Below are positions 1-9,282 of a DNA stretch of 64,000 nucleotides, one piece after another. The position numbers and the translations under genes were made by a program. Source of the DNA: Paenibacillus sp. RUD330 (lineage in GTDB: Bacteria > Bacillota > Bacilli > Paenibacillales > Paenibacillaceae). The stretch spans positions 3,722,501 to 3,786,500 of the forward strand of contig NZ_CP022655.2 in NCBI RefSeq assembly GCF_002243345.2, in the 5' to 3' direction. The number at the start of each line of letters is the position of its first letter. Within the stretch, counting starts at the first letter, position 1. Below the pieces are notes generated by a model that was given only the letters and a program-made list of their open reading frames with translations, had not been told where the DNA came from and did no database searches.

Positions 1-994
1 ACGGCATGAGGAGCTTTTTGGCTTCCGCCAGCTCCAGGTATGGCATCTGAATCATTTTGAGTTCTTCGCCTTTCATGTACATCCTGCCACGCTGGGACAT
101 TCGGATGCTGGCAGCTTCGCCGGAGCCGATGGCGATTCTGCTGTTGATCTCGTCAGACTGGCGGAAAGCCATTCGAACCGTAAGGTTGTTCTTGAGCGCC
201 CCGTCCAATATCTTTGCGTCTGGCCGCTGCATGGAGAGGATCAGGAACACGCCGAGCGCTCGGCCGATGGAGCTGACGTCCTCGATCGCGGCCATGATGT
301 CCTTTTCCTTGCGAAGGAGAGACACTTCGTCTACGGCTAGGACGATATACGGCGGCGGGTCCGGCAGGTCATCAATGTGAGCTTCCTCCGCTTTGTCCAG
401 CAGGTCGCCCCGGTGCTCCATCTCCGTCTTGATCTTGGACAAAACCCCGCGCAGCTCGCCGGGAGTAACGACTACCTTCTGAGCGATCCCACGAAACAAA
501 TGAAACTCCGATCGCTTGAGATCCGCGCAGTACAGTTGCAGCCGGTCGCCGCATGTCTCAACAAGCGTTGTAAGGATGGCGCGGAGCGCAACGGACTTCC
601 CGGACCCTGTCTCGCCAGAGATCAGCAGGTGAGGATGCTTCGCCATGTCGTAGGCTTCCCAGCCTTTACGGGACTTGCCTGCCATCACCGGCAGAGACAT
701 TTTGCGGACGACCGGCAGGACGTCTCTAGGCTCGTACGAGAACTGCTTCATGTCTTTGGGGTAGATGACTAAGGTAAACCGGCTGCAGTCCTCAGACAGG
801 TCAAGATACGGCCCAAACGCCTGTTTAAAGAGCATGAAGCACTCCAGATCGTCGTCATGATCGTACCGTTCCACAAAGCTTTGTTTGTCCGCGTAGACCA
901 TCGTTAAATGGATCGTCGTGCCACTTCTCCGGTAAACGCTGATTGCATGGGGTTCACTCACCACGATGACGTCTTTAACCTTTGCGTATCCCAT
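1..994 (-). CDS. FtsK/SpoIIIE-type DNA translocase ATPase (3' end cut by window edge)
   Basis: The first 331 residues are visible, starting at an ATG at 992-994 (MGYAKVKDVIVVSE), and the frame is still open at base 1. A Walker A motif GETGSGKS lies near residue 130 and a Walker B segment ending VLAVDE near residue 225, followed by IGRALGVFLILSMQRP, which is typical of FtsK/SpoIIIE-like motors. There is no N-terminal membrane domain. Soluble FtsK-like ATPases of this kind are found on mobile elements beside replication initiators and move DNA in an ATP-dependent way. The gene lies divergent from the XRE gene at 1143. Its exact job in this phage is not evident. Confidence 0.8.
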   Translation of the reverse strand, partial: MGYAKVKDVIVVSEPHAISVYRRSGTTIHLTMVYADKQSFVERYDHDDDLECFMLFKQAFGPYLDLSEDCSRFTLVIYPKDMKQFSYEPRDVLPVVRKMSLPVMAGKSRKGWEAYDMAKHPHLLISGETGSGKSVALRAILTTLVETCGDRLQLYCADLKRSEFHLFRGIAQKVVVTPGELRGVLSKIKTEMEHRGDLLDKAEEAHIDDLPDPPPYIVLAVDEVSLLRKEKDIMAAIEDVSSIGRALGVFLILSMQRPDAKILDGALKNNLTVRMAFRQSDEINSRIAIGSGEAASIRMSQRGRMYMKGEELKMIQMPYLELAEAKKLLMP

Positions 995-1142
995 GTTTGC
1001 TCCACCTTTCGACTTTTGTTGATACTAAGGTATGGGCATATGCGGATACTTTTGCATGTCCGTGCACAAAAATGTTTGATGTAGCCTGTACTTTTTGCAG
1101 GAGTTCGTCCCGATTTGGGGAAGTTGTAGGCGAGGTGATAGC

Positions 1143-1343
1143 ATGTTTGAGTGCCGATTAAAGGTCATCCTTGCGGAACGCCGCATGAAGCAGCGAGAAC
1201 TTGCAGAGAAGACTGGAGTCAATGAACATACATTAAGCGCCCTTGTATCCGAGCGCCGGCCACCGTCTATGGAAGTGGCGTACAAAATTGCTCATGCACT
1301 CGATCTGAACGTCATGGAGATATGGATTTACAAACCGGAGTGA
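1143..1343 (+). CDS. Small XRE-family transcriptional regulator
   Basis: A 66-residue protein that is almost entirely one Cro/C1-type helix-turn-helix (RELAEKTGVNEHTLSALVSERR), ending in LDLNVMEIWIYKPE. The ATG at 1143 is chosen over the longer frame from 1095 because it follows aggcgaggtgatagc, a usable ribosome binding site. It is divergent from the FtsK-like gene and precedes the unknown gene at 1415, so it may control one or both. It contains no sensor or peptidase domain. Confidence 0.8.
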   Translation: MFECRLKVILAERRMKQRELAEKTGVNEHTLSALVSERRPPSMEVAYKIAHALDLNVMEIWIYKPE

Positions 1344-1351
1344 TTTTCCTC

Positions 1352-1382
1352 TTGCATCAAACCAGCGAACACGGACTATAAT
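1352..1382 (+). promoter_or_regulatory. Candidate sigma-A promoter for the 1415 gene
   Basis: TTGCAT (1352-1357) and TATAAT (1377-1382) are separated by 19 bp, slightly long. They sit 33 bp upstream of the ATG at 1415, just after the XRE gene. Confidence 0.45.
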
Positions 1383-1414
1383 AGGTACATATGTTCGGTT
1401 CGGAGGTAAGGGTA

Positions 1415-1816
1415 ATGAGCGAAGTTAAACGGGTAATGCCGCTGCCGGAAGAGATGGTCATGATTCGGGACGCCATACTGATCCCGCACATGATCGCCAT
1501 GGTCGAAAAGAGCATGAATGAAATCCAGAACTCGCCTAACGTGCTTAAACGGGCTTATGCGATGACAGCACAAGCGATCATGGATAAGCTCATGGCAGAT
1601 CAGTTCGGCCTTAGACGCGAGCTGTCAGCGCGTAACATCAAGCTATATCTGGAAAATCCGGAGACAAATAACACCAGGCACATCATCAACTACAAGTACA
1701 TCTACAGGGGATATCATCACGAGTTCGGGATTGTTCGAGAGGTTATGCGATCGGAAATAAGCGTGCAGCTGGCGAGGTATATTACAGATATCGGAGAAGG
1801 ACTGAGACGCAAATAA
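1415..1816 (+). CDS. Hypothetical phage protein, 133 aa
   Basis: The start at 1415 has GGAGGT seven bases upstream and is preferred to the in-frame ATG at 1391, which lacks a binding site. The product (MSEVKRVMPLPEEMVMIRDA...) is a soluble, mainly helical protein with a basic C-terminus ending GEGLRRK. I do not recognise its family. It faces the minus-strand phage genes and ends at a shared terminator. Confidence 0.65.
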   Translation: MSEVKRVMPLPEEMVMIRDAILIPHMIAMVEKSMNEIQNSPNVLKRAYAMTAQAIMDKLMADQFGLRRELSARNIKLYLENPETNNTRHIINYKYIYRGYHHEFGIVREVMRSEISVQLARYITDIGEGLRRK

Positions 1817-1848
1817 AAAAAGGACCGATAGACGGCCTCTTTATTTTG
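1815..1848. terminator. Bidirectional terminator between convergent genes
   Basis: An A-rich run, a short stem (GGaCCG ataga CGGCC, one bulged A) and a T-rich run lie where the 1415 gene and the minus-strand gene at 1841 meet. Confidence 0.55.
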
Positions 1849-2107
1849 TTAACTCGATTCCGATTTCGACTTGCGTTTGGAGGTCATTCAGATCTAAAGA
1901 CTCCAGGATGCCTAGACTTATTAACTTCTCTACATTAAATAATTCGGTAGTCGATTTGATTATCTCAAGTAATTGACGATTAACCGCTCGTTGCCTCAAA
2001 AGCTCCTGATCCCTATTGTCAACCATTTGAGCTAATAATATTGCATAATCAGGCGTTAAATCTCCATTCTCGCAAATGCTTCTAGTGGTTTCCTCGTGTC
2101 TGGACAA
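1841..2107 (-). CDS. Hypothetical protein, 88 aa
   Basis: The most likely start is the TTG at 2105-2107, because GGAGGT lies seven bases upstream. The ATG at 2120-2122 would sit on top of that binding site. The product (LSRHEETTRSICENGDLTPDYA...) is acidic and leucine-rich. I do not recognise it. It lies after the lysis cassette terminator as a separate unit. Confidence 0.55.
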   Translation of the reverse strand: MSRHEETTRSICENGDLTPDYAILLAQMVDNRDQELLRQRAVNRQLLEIIKSTTELFNVEKLISLGILESLDLNDLQTQVEIGIELTK

Positions 2108-2170
2108 CCAATCCACCTCCATATTCGCCTTTACAGATATTGTAATTCATCTTTCAAAAATAGGGAATAT

Positions 2171-2203
2171 AAAAAAAGGGGCCGCTCATTAGAGCAGCCC
2201 CTT
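2171..2203 (-). terminator. Terminator of the lysis/late operon
   Basis: On the minus strand GGGGCtGCTC pairs with GAGCgGCCCC around a short loop, followed by a run of T. It overlaps the last codons of the amidase gene. Confidence 0.75.
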
Positions 2204-3007
2204 GTTCTTCATAAGCGGTTCCATTTCCACGAGATCCGCGTATTGCTTTGCGTTGTAAAGGCGGTTCACGTAATCCACAACATCCTGTATAGTCTCTGCG
2301 TTGGGGACGATGGGGATCAGGAGCAATAATTTATCGGTAGCTGCCCTGATGAACTTTTGGACTTCAAGTTTGGCGCTGAGATCATTGATACGGATTGCAA
2401 TGGTATACGCCCGCTGTGCCGTCTTGGCCGGCTGTTTGAGGCTGTCGATTCGCTCTTCGTAATGTTCGAGAGTCATGCTGTCAGCCACGATGAGTTCCTT
2501 GTACAGACGCGTCCACGGGAATGCCGGACCAGGGCAAAACGATTTACCCATGCTGTCAATCTGATAATGGCCGATGACTCGTTCCGGAGTGAGGGGGATC
2601 GTATTCCCGTAGATCCGCTTTACCTCTGTTTGAATATGTTTGATCAGCTGGCAAAGAGCCAAGAACTGATCCTCTGTAATAGCCCCATCTCCACCGCTTG
2701 TTCCGTACCCTTCTTGCTCGATGGTGACGGAATAGTAGTTAGGATTAAGGGGGCCATTGGCTCGGATGATAGGTGCCGTAGGGTTCCTAATGTTGCCGTT
2801 CGTCCATGGCTTACTTTGTATGTCAATGAACTGCCAAACCTCCCCGCTGCGGGTGGTCAAGAAGGTGCTGCTCTTTTGATTGCCTGAGTTCTTGAATTCG
2901 TTGTATGCCGAATTTGCGCTGCCGGCCGTGATGTGCAAGACGATACAGATGGGAATATGACCACCACGGCTGCTGAATGACTTTACCGGTTTCTGGATGA
3001 TGTTCAT
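2189..3007 (-). CDS. N-acetylmuramoyl-L-alanine amidase (endolysin)
   Basis: A 272-residue Amidase_2-type enzyme that cuts the MurNAc-L-Ala bond of peptidoglycan to release progeny. The zinc ligands appear as the His of IVLHITAG (about residue 25), the His of VIGHYQ (about residue 145) and the Cys of SFCPGPAFPW (about residue 157). The C-terminal 100 residues are helical and probably bind the wall or form a linker. The start codon overlaps the holin stop (ATGA), which suggests translational coupling. No signal peptide is seen, consistent with holin-dependent release. Confidence 0.9.
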   Translation of the reverse strand: MNIIQKPVKSFSSRGGHIPICIVLHITAGSANSAYNEFKNSGNQKSSTFLTTRSGEVWQFIDIQSKPWTNGNIRNPTAPIIRANGPLNPNYYSVTIEQEGYGTSGGDGAITEDQFLALCQLIKHIQTEVKRIYGNTIPLTPERVIGHYQIDSMGKSFCPGPAFPWTRLYKELIVADSMTLEHYEERIDSLKQPAKTAQRAYTIAIRINDLSAKLEVQKFIRAATDKLLLLIPIVPNAETIQDVVDYVNRLYNAKQYADLVEMEPLMKNKGLL

Positions 3008-3408
3008 AGGTATATCCTCTCCCCATCCGTGAGCCTCTCTTCATCGGATGCGTTCTTCTTGGTTTCGATGACATCCTTGAAGCCTTTGCCGGAGATAAAG
3101 GCCATGGCGATTCCGGCAATCCACAAGACGTCCTCGGTGCTGAGTTCGAACCCGATGTATTGGGTGAATCCGATGATCCCGCAGGAGATAAGAAGCGTAG
3201 CAAACTTTGTCTTGCTGAATTTGACTTGCTGCCCGGCCTTTATTTTTTGAATATCCACCATGATCTGCGCGAAGATGAAGTTTACGGAGACTGCAATTGA
3301 CGCCCCCAATTCAATAGCATTTAAATGCCATGCAAATTTGTTGTTGAGAGCGATCGCCGCCATAGTGATGACCGTCGTAATGAATTGAGCATTTGCGAAT
3401 TTGCTCAT
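3004..3408 (-). CDS. Phage holin
   Basis: A 134-residue membrane protein with hydrophobic segments near residues 8-24, 33-50, 70-88 and 93-108 and a charged C-terminal tail. It sits directly upstream of the amidase with a 4-base ATGA overlap, the usual place for a holin. It would form the membrane lesion through which the amidase reaches the wall. The holin family is assigned from position and topology rather than from a clear motif. Confidence 0.8.
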   Translation of the reverse strand: MSKFANAQFITTVITMAAIALNNKFAWHLNAIELGASIAVSVNFIFAQIMVDIQKIKAGQQVKFSKTKFATLLISCGIIGFTQYIGFELSTEDVLWIAGIAMAFISGKGFKDVIETKKNASDEERLTDGERIYL

Positions 3409-3635
3409 GATTTCCCTCCCGGTGCAACGCCGTTAGTTACAGTAAACGCAACCTCTTTAAGTTCATCAGATCCGTACGTCATGATATCTTCGTATCGTGG
3501 ACCGATTTGCTCGAAAATGAACGAATTTGCCTCATCTTCCCCCCAAAAGTCCCTGATACGCTGTAGTGTCTTACTCTGATCTGCCGGAACACCTTCAATC
3601 AGGCAGTATGGAACGCACATCTGCAGCTTTTCCAT
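3405..3635 (-). CDS. Hypothetical phage protein in lysis cassette, 76 aa
   Basis: The product begins MEKLQMCVPYCLIEGVPADQ and is soluble and acidic. Its stop overlaps the holin start (ATGA). I do not recognise the family. Position at the head of the lysis cassette suggests a lysis accessory or unrelated late protein. Confidence 0.65.
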   Translation of the reverse strand: MEKLQMCVPYCLIEGVPADQSKTLQRIRDFWGEDEANSFIFEQIGPRYEDIMTYGSDELKEVAFTVTNGVAPGGKS

Positions 3636-3647
3636 GTTCCCTCCATA

Positions 3648-3682
3648 ACAAAAAGAGCCCAGCGGTTTCCCGCGGACTCTCT
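3648..3682 (-). terminator. Terminator after the tail/internal protein operon
   Basis: On the minus strand AGAGTCCGCGG pairs with CCGCTGGGCTCT (one bulge), followed by TTTTTG. It separates the 3713 gene from the lysis cassette. Confidence 0.65.
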
Positions 3683-3712
3683 TCGACCGATGCTTTCGGA
3701 TTTGTATTTATA

Positions 3713-3913
3713 TTACCAATTATTCTCAAACCATTCAACTAGGAATCCGAGATGGATGCGATAGAAAAACTGCTCAATCCCATCCATAGGCGCACTTATT
3801 ACCCAATATAGAGGGATGGCGAAAGTCCAGAAGATGGCTGCAGCTATGAAGACGCCGCACACCTGACCGATTAACGTTTGTTCGAACCAAGTCCACACCT
3901 TCTGGCTCTTCAC
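3713..3913 (-). CDS. Small membrane protein, 66 aa
   Basis: The product starts MKSQKVWTWFEQ and has one long hydrophobic stretch near residues 15-40 (IGQVCGVFIAAAIFWTFAIP). It could be an additional holin or antiholin-like protein, given its place between the internal virion protein gene and the lysis cassette, but there is no direct evidence for that. Confidence 0.6.
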   Translation of the reverse strand: MKSQKVWTWFEQTLIGQVCGVFIAAAIFWTFAIPLYWVISAPMDGIEQFFYRIHLGFLVEWFENNW

Positions 3914-3927
3914 TCTATCACCCCTAC

Positions 3928-6900
3928 CTATCTTATGATTCCTTGTTTCGACAATTTGGCGTTAATATCCAAGTATATGTCATTAATCTGCTTTTGTATT
4001 CTCAGAAGCTGATCCGTTTTTTGCTGCTTGGTCAAGGATTTGTCGCTTTGGATTTGGGCCTTCTGATCTCTCAGTCCGCTAACCATCTTAGAAATAGAGC
4101 CTTTTGCAGAGGAAGTGAGCTCCTTCCGCATGTCTTCGCTGTACCATTTCGGCAATGGAATGCCGAGATCCTTATTGTCCTGGTACGCAGCATTTAGTTT
4201 ATCCTTGGCGTCGTAAAAGTCCTGTGACAAGGTATTGCTATAAGTCGGATCTGCGATGAAATTCTTAAGCAGAGAATCACGAGCATTGCCGCCGCCTACT
4301 GAACTCATAAGAGGAAGAATCATTCGTGCTGGATCACCGCCGTAGGATTTGAGCAGGTAATCAACCTTCATAGGAGAATACCCCGTCACAGACCCTACTT
4401 TTTTGGCGATGCTAGACGTGCGCTCGTCATATTCGTACTTGTCTGTACGCCCTTCTGTGTCCTTCGGTACAATCGGCGCTCCCGTGAAACTCTTGTTGTT
4501 TAAAGCGCCTGCGATAGGTGCGGTGGACATTCCGTTAAGGAATCCTTCTCCAGCCCCCTGAAGACCCGTTCCTTGCGTCAGACCTTGCAAAGCACCCGTT
4601 GCCATAGGTGGTAAATAGGCATTCACCAAGGCGTCAGCAGCGCCCTTAAACGCTGTCGGATCTTTATCAAGCAAGCTGCGCATGGCCTCGATTGTCGCTT
4701 CACCGAAAGCTCCATAGGCCGGCTCTACAGGAACCTTGACGAATTTTCCGTTCGGGAGCTTCCCGACAATGTTGTTCCGGTACCGTTCCCGAGCTGGAAG
4801 GTTCTGATAGTCAGGGTCGTTATGAAACTTGGCGTATTCATAGGCTTTTGGAAGGACGCTGAGCGCCGTTATGCCAGCCAAGGTCTTAATGGCTGTCTTT
4901 GGATTCTTGAATCCCATAAGGACACGCCGGGTGCCTTGTACAGCAGCATTGTTGTATGGGAATAAGGCTTCCAGTTCCCGAGACTTTGCTCCTTTACGGC
5001 TGAAGTTTGTCGTGATCTCCCGAGCTTCCGTCATGGCCTTCCGAACGTTGTCTGGCGTTCTCTCTCCACCAAGTCGACGCAATTCTCCTTTATAGGCTGC
5101 AATCCGGTTCACATTCTCTGCCACATCCGATACCGCATTAGCCACCCGGAATGGCGCCGTGACTGTCTTGGTGACGCCGCGAGCAACGCCTTTCGGGGAG
5201 AATAATGCCGGCCGCTCAAGGTTACTCAGGCTTTTGTTGAGCTGCCTGTCTCCTTTAAGAGCAGCTGAGTATTTACCCCCAGCGAGTTCGTATTCTTGAA
5301 CAAGTTTGTTGAACCCCGGAAGGTTAAGTGATCCAAGGATTGCATGCGTCAGATCACCCAGGTGCCGTATGGGATTCTTAGACTGGATGAGAGATGCCAC
5401 CACATCAACTGTAGCCCCGCGAGTTGCGAACAAAGGAGCCAGTGCGCCGGTCGCCCCTGTCTTGACCGCATTGGAGAACTTCTGCAGGACTCCAACGACT
5501 AAGCCCGCCTCTTGTGGCGACATGCCTGCCAGCGCTTTGACGATGTCCGGGTTGTGAACCTTAATATAAACCGGTTCCCCTTTCACCATTGCGCGGACAA
5601 TGTTATCCTCCGACGCTTTTCCTTTCCCAAAAAGGCTATCGAAGTCATCCTTCAACATGTTGAGGTAATCATGGTTAGGATCTGTGAGAGCCTGACGAAG
5701 CGCATGCTCCTTTTGGGATGGCGCTTGGACGATTTCGGCGATACCCTGGAACGATTCTGGATTCGCCTTGACCTTATCCACGATACCTTGCATAACCCGG
5801 TTGCGGAAGGAAGCATTCGCCCATGCGCCCACTTGTTCGATGGCAGATTTACGAGTGTCGACAATCTTTCTGGCCGATCCGGTCGGGCTGACTTCCTTAA
5901 TCGGCGCTTTTTGTCCGCTGAACTGTGCGCCAGTCTGGGCGCCGATGTACTTCTGAGCCGGCTTTTCAGACTTGGAGAATTGCCTCATCATAGAAGCATA
6001 GAACGGATTCTTCTCTCGCATGGCAGCAAACTGTTCCGCAGAGATAAGGCCCTCATTGACTCCGTAGTGTTGGAGAAGGTTTTCGTTGAATCCGTCCCAT
6101 TCCTTGGCAATAGCAGCCCATTTCGGATGGGTTTTGTTGTACCGAGCAAGCTTGTCTTGAACAGCTTCAACCGTGTTCATGGCGCGTTGCGGGTTGCCCG
6201 GGTCCTTAATGTATTCGGCGTAAACGCGCTCGCCACGTCCAATACGAGTCTCAGCATGCCGGAGAGTCAGGTAATCAACGAACTGTTTGTCATACCCACG
6301 CGCCACCTTTTTGAAGATGCTCTCTAGACCGGGTCCGACAATCTGTCCTTCTGGGGTAACGAAATGCTTCTTCGTGATGTTATTGGCCACGTTGTTCGCC
6401 CTCGCAGAATCCATAGCCTTTTCGTACACATCATGGCCGAAAGCCTTCAATGGCTCGTATTGGTCAACAAAGTTGTGATAAGCATCCTTAGCCCCTGCTT
6501 GAATGCTCCCGATGACCCCATCCTTGTCTTGGAGAAGCTTGTTTCGAACCAATACATCCTCCGAATTCACAGCCTTTCCGGTACGCGATGCACCGGCCGC
6601 GATTCCCAACCCTTGTTGGCCGAAAGCACGGGTGAACCAATTCCCTTTTTCAGCTGCGGCTTGCTCTTGCTTCGAGACTTGATAAGCGGCTTCTTTACCC
6701 GTTCCGAGCGCCTTACCTAGCGCTTTGGCCCCTGCAGCTACACCCTCTACCAGTGTCCCAGCCGCACCGCCAAGCAAGCCGCCAGTGACGGCTAGGTTAG
6801 CGATCTCCCCCGGATCGGTCTGATTCGCCGCCATGCCGGTGGCAACGTTTGTCACAGCACCCTCTGCAGCGCCGCCAGCGATTCGAGCCGCAACGGCCGG

Positions 6901-7545
6901 CACTTTGGTTGCAGCCTTTTCGGTGACCTTACCAGCAATCACCCCACTACCCATAGCAGGGCCGCCAGCCATGATGCCGTTCGTCAGCTCAGCACCACCG
7001 CCGCCAAGAGAGCGCAGGAACTTGTCAAACTTCGGATTGCCTGTCGACTCCTTGAACGTCGGCTCCTTTAGGCTCGTGGCGTTTTTAATGCCCTCCTGGA
7101 ACGTTGCGCCTGCTCGGTAGATAGGAAGATCCTTTGCCTTTTCTACGAGTTGCTGGAAGGGCGTTGTGTTCGTCTCGTAATGGATTCCCTGCAAGCCCTT
7201 GGTTATCGGTGTCTCCAGCATGTGAGTCGCATTGACGTTGCCTGCCGCTTGCTTGGCGCGTTTGAATGGATCGATTTCGAACGGGACCTCTTTAACAGGC
7301 TTGCGGACCGGTGCAACCGTATTATTGCCCATGAGCGTGTTAGCGGCGCTGAACTTCATCGCCTTTTGAACTCGCTCTTGTTTAACGGCCTGATCAGCAT
7401 TGAACGCTTCCAGAGCCTTAAGGCGGGAAGAAACAACCGGCTGCTCCGTAGTAGCCGGTTGTTGGTTGTACATGCCACTTAGTACCCGTTGTCGCGCTGA
7501 TTCTCCCTGCTGGTACCGGTCAAGCGCTTCTTTCCTTGTGGACAT
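3928..7545 (-). CDS. Very large internal virion / ejection-type protein (LPD38-like C-terminal part)
   Basis: The protein is 1205 residues from the ATG at 7543-7545, which follows GGTGAGGAC; the frame is open 19 codons further up but those overlap the transglycosylase gene. The N-terminal 300 residues are Ala/Gly-rich with amphipathic or membrane-active stretches (about 200-290). The C-terminal half contains NAVSDVAENVNRIAAY and NFSRKGAKSRELEALFPYNN, a pattern of the large polyvalent protein associated domain LPD38. With the adjacent transglycosylase this resembles the internal core proteins of podoviruses that are ejected into the host to make a channel. The domain name is from memory and should be confirmed. 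Confidence 0.72.
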   Translation of the reverse strand: MSTRKEALDRYQQGESARQRVLSGMYNQQPATTEQPVVSSRLKALEAFNADQAVKQERVQKAMKFSAANTLMGNNTVAPVRKPVKEVPFEIDPFKRAKQAAGNVNATHMLETPITKGLQGIHYETNTTPFQQLVEKAKDLPIYRAGATFQEGIKNATSLKEPTFKESTGNPKFDKFLRSLGGGGAELTNGIMAGGPAMGSGVIAGKVTEKAATKVPAVAARIAGGAAEGAVTNVATGMAANQTDPGEIANLAVTGGLLGGAAGTLVEGVAAGAKALGKALGTGKEAAYQVSKQEQAAAEKGNWFTRAFGQQGLGIAAGASRTGKAVNSEDVLVRNKLLQDKDGVIGSIQAGAKDAYHNFVDQYEPLKAFGHDVYEKAMDSARANNVANNITKKHFVTPEGQIVGPGLESIFKKVARGYDKQFVDYLTLRHAETRIGRGERVYAEYIKDPGNPQRAMNTVEAVQDKLARYNKTHPKWAAIAKEWDGFNENLLQHYGVNEGLISAEQFAAMREKNPFYASMMRQFSKSEKPAQKYIGAQTGAQFSGQKAPIKEVSPTGSARKIVDTRKSAIEQVGAWANASFRNRVMQGIVDKVKANPESFQGIAEIVQAPSQKEHALRQALTDPNHDYLNMLKDDFDSLFGKGKASEDNIVRAMVKGEPVYIKVHNPDIVKALAGMSPQEAGLVVGVLQKFSNAVKTGATGALAPLFATRGATVDVVASLIQSKNPIRHLGDLTHAILGSLNLPGFNKLVQEYELAGGKYSAALKGDRQLNKSLSNLERPALFSPKGVARGVTKTVTAPFRVANAVSDVAENVNRIAAYKGELRRLGGERTPDNVRKAMTEAREITTNFSRKGAKSRELEALFPYNNAAVQGTRRVLMGFKNPKTAIKTLAGITALSVLPKAYEYAKFHNDPDYQNLPARERYRNNIVGKLPNGKFVKVPVEPAYGAFGEATIEAMRSLLDKDPTAFKGAADALVNAYLPPMATGALQGLTQGTGLQGAGEGFLNGMSTAPIAGALNNKSFTGAPIVPKDTEGRTDKYEYDERTSSIAKKVGSVTGYSPMKVDYLLKSYGGDPARMILPLMSSVGGGNARDSLLKNFIADPTYSNTLSQDFYDAKDKLNAAYQDNKDLGIPLPKWYSEDMRKELTSSAKGSISKMVSGLRDQKAQIQSDKSLTKQQKTDQLLRIQKQINDIYLDINAKLSKQGIIR

Positions 7546-7549
7546 GTCC

Positions 7550-7957
7550 TCACCCCATGATTTTCTTGATATAGTTCTTTGTTTCTGCCGGAGCATACGC
7601 AAGCCAATTTGCTCCGTACTTTTTCACGGCCTTATCAACATTGCCGCCGCCCCAGTTGTATCCGGCCAGCGCCTTGCTCATGTCGCCATCATACTTAGCA
7701 AGCAGACCCGATACCATCTTGCCAGCCGCATCGATCGCTTGGGCCGGATTGTAGGGATCGATTCCATAGCCTTGAGCTGTGCCGGGCATAAACTGCATCA
7801 TTCCAGCGGCTCCCGACTTGCTATTCTTGGCGTTCGGATTGAATCCTGATTCTTGCTTTGCGATGCGCTCAAGGATTCCGTTACCGAGACCGTACTTTTG
7901 AGAGGCCGCCTGGAACAGTCCTGCGTACTTCTCAGGAGCGCTTACGGTCCCGGTCAT
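7550..7957 (-). CDS. Lytic transglycosylase (SLT fold), virion-associated
   Basis: A 135-residue protein that is a single SLT-type domain: the catalytic Glu lies in IAKQESGFNPNA (about residue 32), followed by GAAGMMQFMPGTA and AGYNWGGGNV, the usual GLMQ and AYN blocks. It cleaves the glycan strand of peptidoglycan. There is no signal peptide. It lies four bases upstream of the 1205-residue protein and overlaps the gene before it by 4 bases, so it is most likely carried in the particle and used for wall penetration during DNA entry. Confidence 0.9.
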   Translation of the reverse strand: MTGTVSAPEKYAGLFQAASQKYGLGNGILERIAKQESGFNPNAKNSKSGAAGMMQFMPGTAQGYGIDPYNPAQAIDAAGKMVSGLLAKYDGDMSKALAGYNWGGGNVDKAVKKYGANWLAYAPAETKNYIKKIMG

Positions 7958-9279
7958 GGCTTTCCCGCGCCTACCCCGAATTTCTTGTCCAGAGCCTGAA
8001 TATCGGCTTTCGTAAGTCCAAGTGCGAGCATGGCTTGTTCATCTTGTCCATCCGGCAGACCGAACGCCACAACCTGTTGGTAGATTTGATCCTTGGGTGT
8101 CTTGGCGAGGTTGTCGCCTAGCTGAGTCCGTATGCTGGATACGACTTGAGACGAAGACATGCCGCTGTATTTCGGCGCTTGCGGCGCGTTCTGCTGCGCC
8201 AGCGTGGCATCCAGCTGGGACCATTGTCGCAAGTTATCGTCCTGCGAAAGGGCGATTTGCGCTTGCTGATAAGCCGCTTGATTATTCTCCGAAAGCTGCT
8301 GCAGAGCATAGTTAAGGCCGAACTGCTTCACGCTTTGGTCAAACTGCGCTTGCCATTGCTTGTCACCGATGGCGTCCCTGGCGCGCTGATATGCCATGTT
8401 CTCCTGATTCTGCTTATTCTGCAACGTCTGCTGTCCGTTACCGAACTGACCGATTGCCTGACCGTACTGGAATCGGTTATCCCATTGCTGTTGGTCATTT
8501 CCTCTGTTAGCCTGATCCACTCCCATCAGCTGAGAGAGCAGGTTCCCGGCATCCCCTACGCTGTCGCGGGATTGCTGGTACTTCATGTTCTCTTCGTTCT
8601 GCCAACGCTGGTACGCCTGTTGCGTCAGCTGCGGAATCAGCTCGCTATCCACTTGGTTCACCGCGTCTTGCTGGATGCCGGCCACCCGATCGCCGGTAAT
8701 AGTGCTGTCCAGAATTCCGCGCTTGTTGAGTTCGGCCATGGCATCACCGCTGGCCCCCTGAGCGTTCGTCTTGGCCCGAGCGAGGGCAGCTTGATAGATG
8801 GGGTCAGCGGAGGCGTCATAGTTGAATTGTCCAGGTGTATAAGAGGGCTTCTTCAACAATTCCTCAATATTCGCCAGCTGGCCATTCACCTTGTTGCCCA
8901 TCTCCGTGTTCCGGACCTTGGAAAGAGATGCTGCCAAGGCATCATTGGATGCGTAAGACGTTCCACCCGCGATCCTAGATGGGGCAAGAGCATCCATGCC
9001 GTTGACTGTAACCATTCCGCGAGCTTTATCGTAACCGACATTTGAATAGCCGTTGTCGTTGAAGTATTTCCGTACTCCAGCTTCTCCTGGTTGAGCCATT
9101 AAGCTACTGGCTGTAATAGGTTTTACCGGCTGGGCAACTTTCTGGAGACCAGGATTTGCCGTTGTTTGAGTTTGTTTATACAGAGCTGTACTGGAAGCTG
9201 TCGGATTTGTCAGCGGAATTCCTGCCTTGGCTTTGCGCTGAATCTCTGCTTGATTTGCTAATTGACTCGCAGTAAGCAT
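7954..9279 (-). CDS. Gln-rich putative internal virion or tail protein, 441 aa
   Basis: The product is rich in Gln, Asn and Ala with long heptad-like helices (about residues 125-350, for example QWQAQFDQSVKQFGL), and ends MALGLTKADIQALDKKFG. I do not recognise a family. Its place just before the transglycosylase and the large ejection-type protein suggests a structural or internal core role. Confidence 0.7.
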   Translation of the reverse strand: MLTASQLANQAEIQRKAKAGIPLTNPTASSTALYKQTQTTANPGLQKVAQPVKPITASSLMAQPGEAGVRKYFNDNGYSNVGYDKARGMVTVNGMDALAPSRIAGGTSYASNDALAASLSKVRNTEMGNKVNGQLANIEELLKKPSYTPGQFNYDASADPIYQAALARAKTNAQGASGDAMAELNKRGILDSTITGDRVAGIQQDAVNQVDSELIPQLTQQAYQRWQNEENMKYQQSRDSVGDAGNLLSQLMGVDQANRGNDQQQWDNRFQYGQAIGQFGNGQQTLQNKQNQENMAYQRARDAIGDKQWQAQFDQSVKQFGLNYALQQLSENNQAAYQQAQIALSQDDNLRQWSQLDATLAQQNAPQAPKYSGMSSSQVVSSIRTQLGDNLAKTPKDQIYQQVVAFGLPDGQDEQAMLALGLTKADIQALDKKFGVGAGKP

Positions 9280-9282
9280 GAG

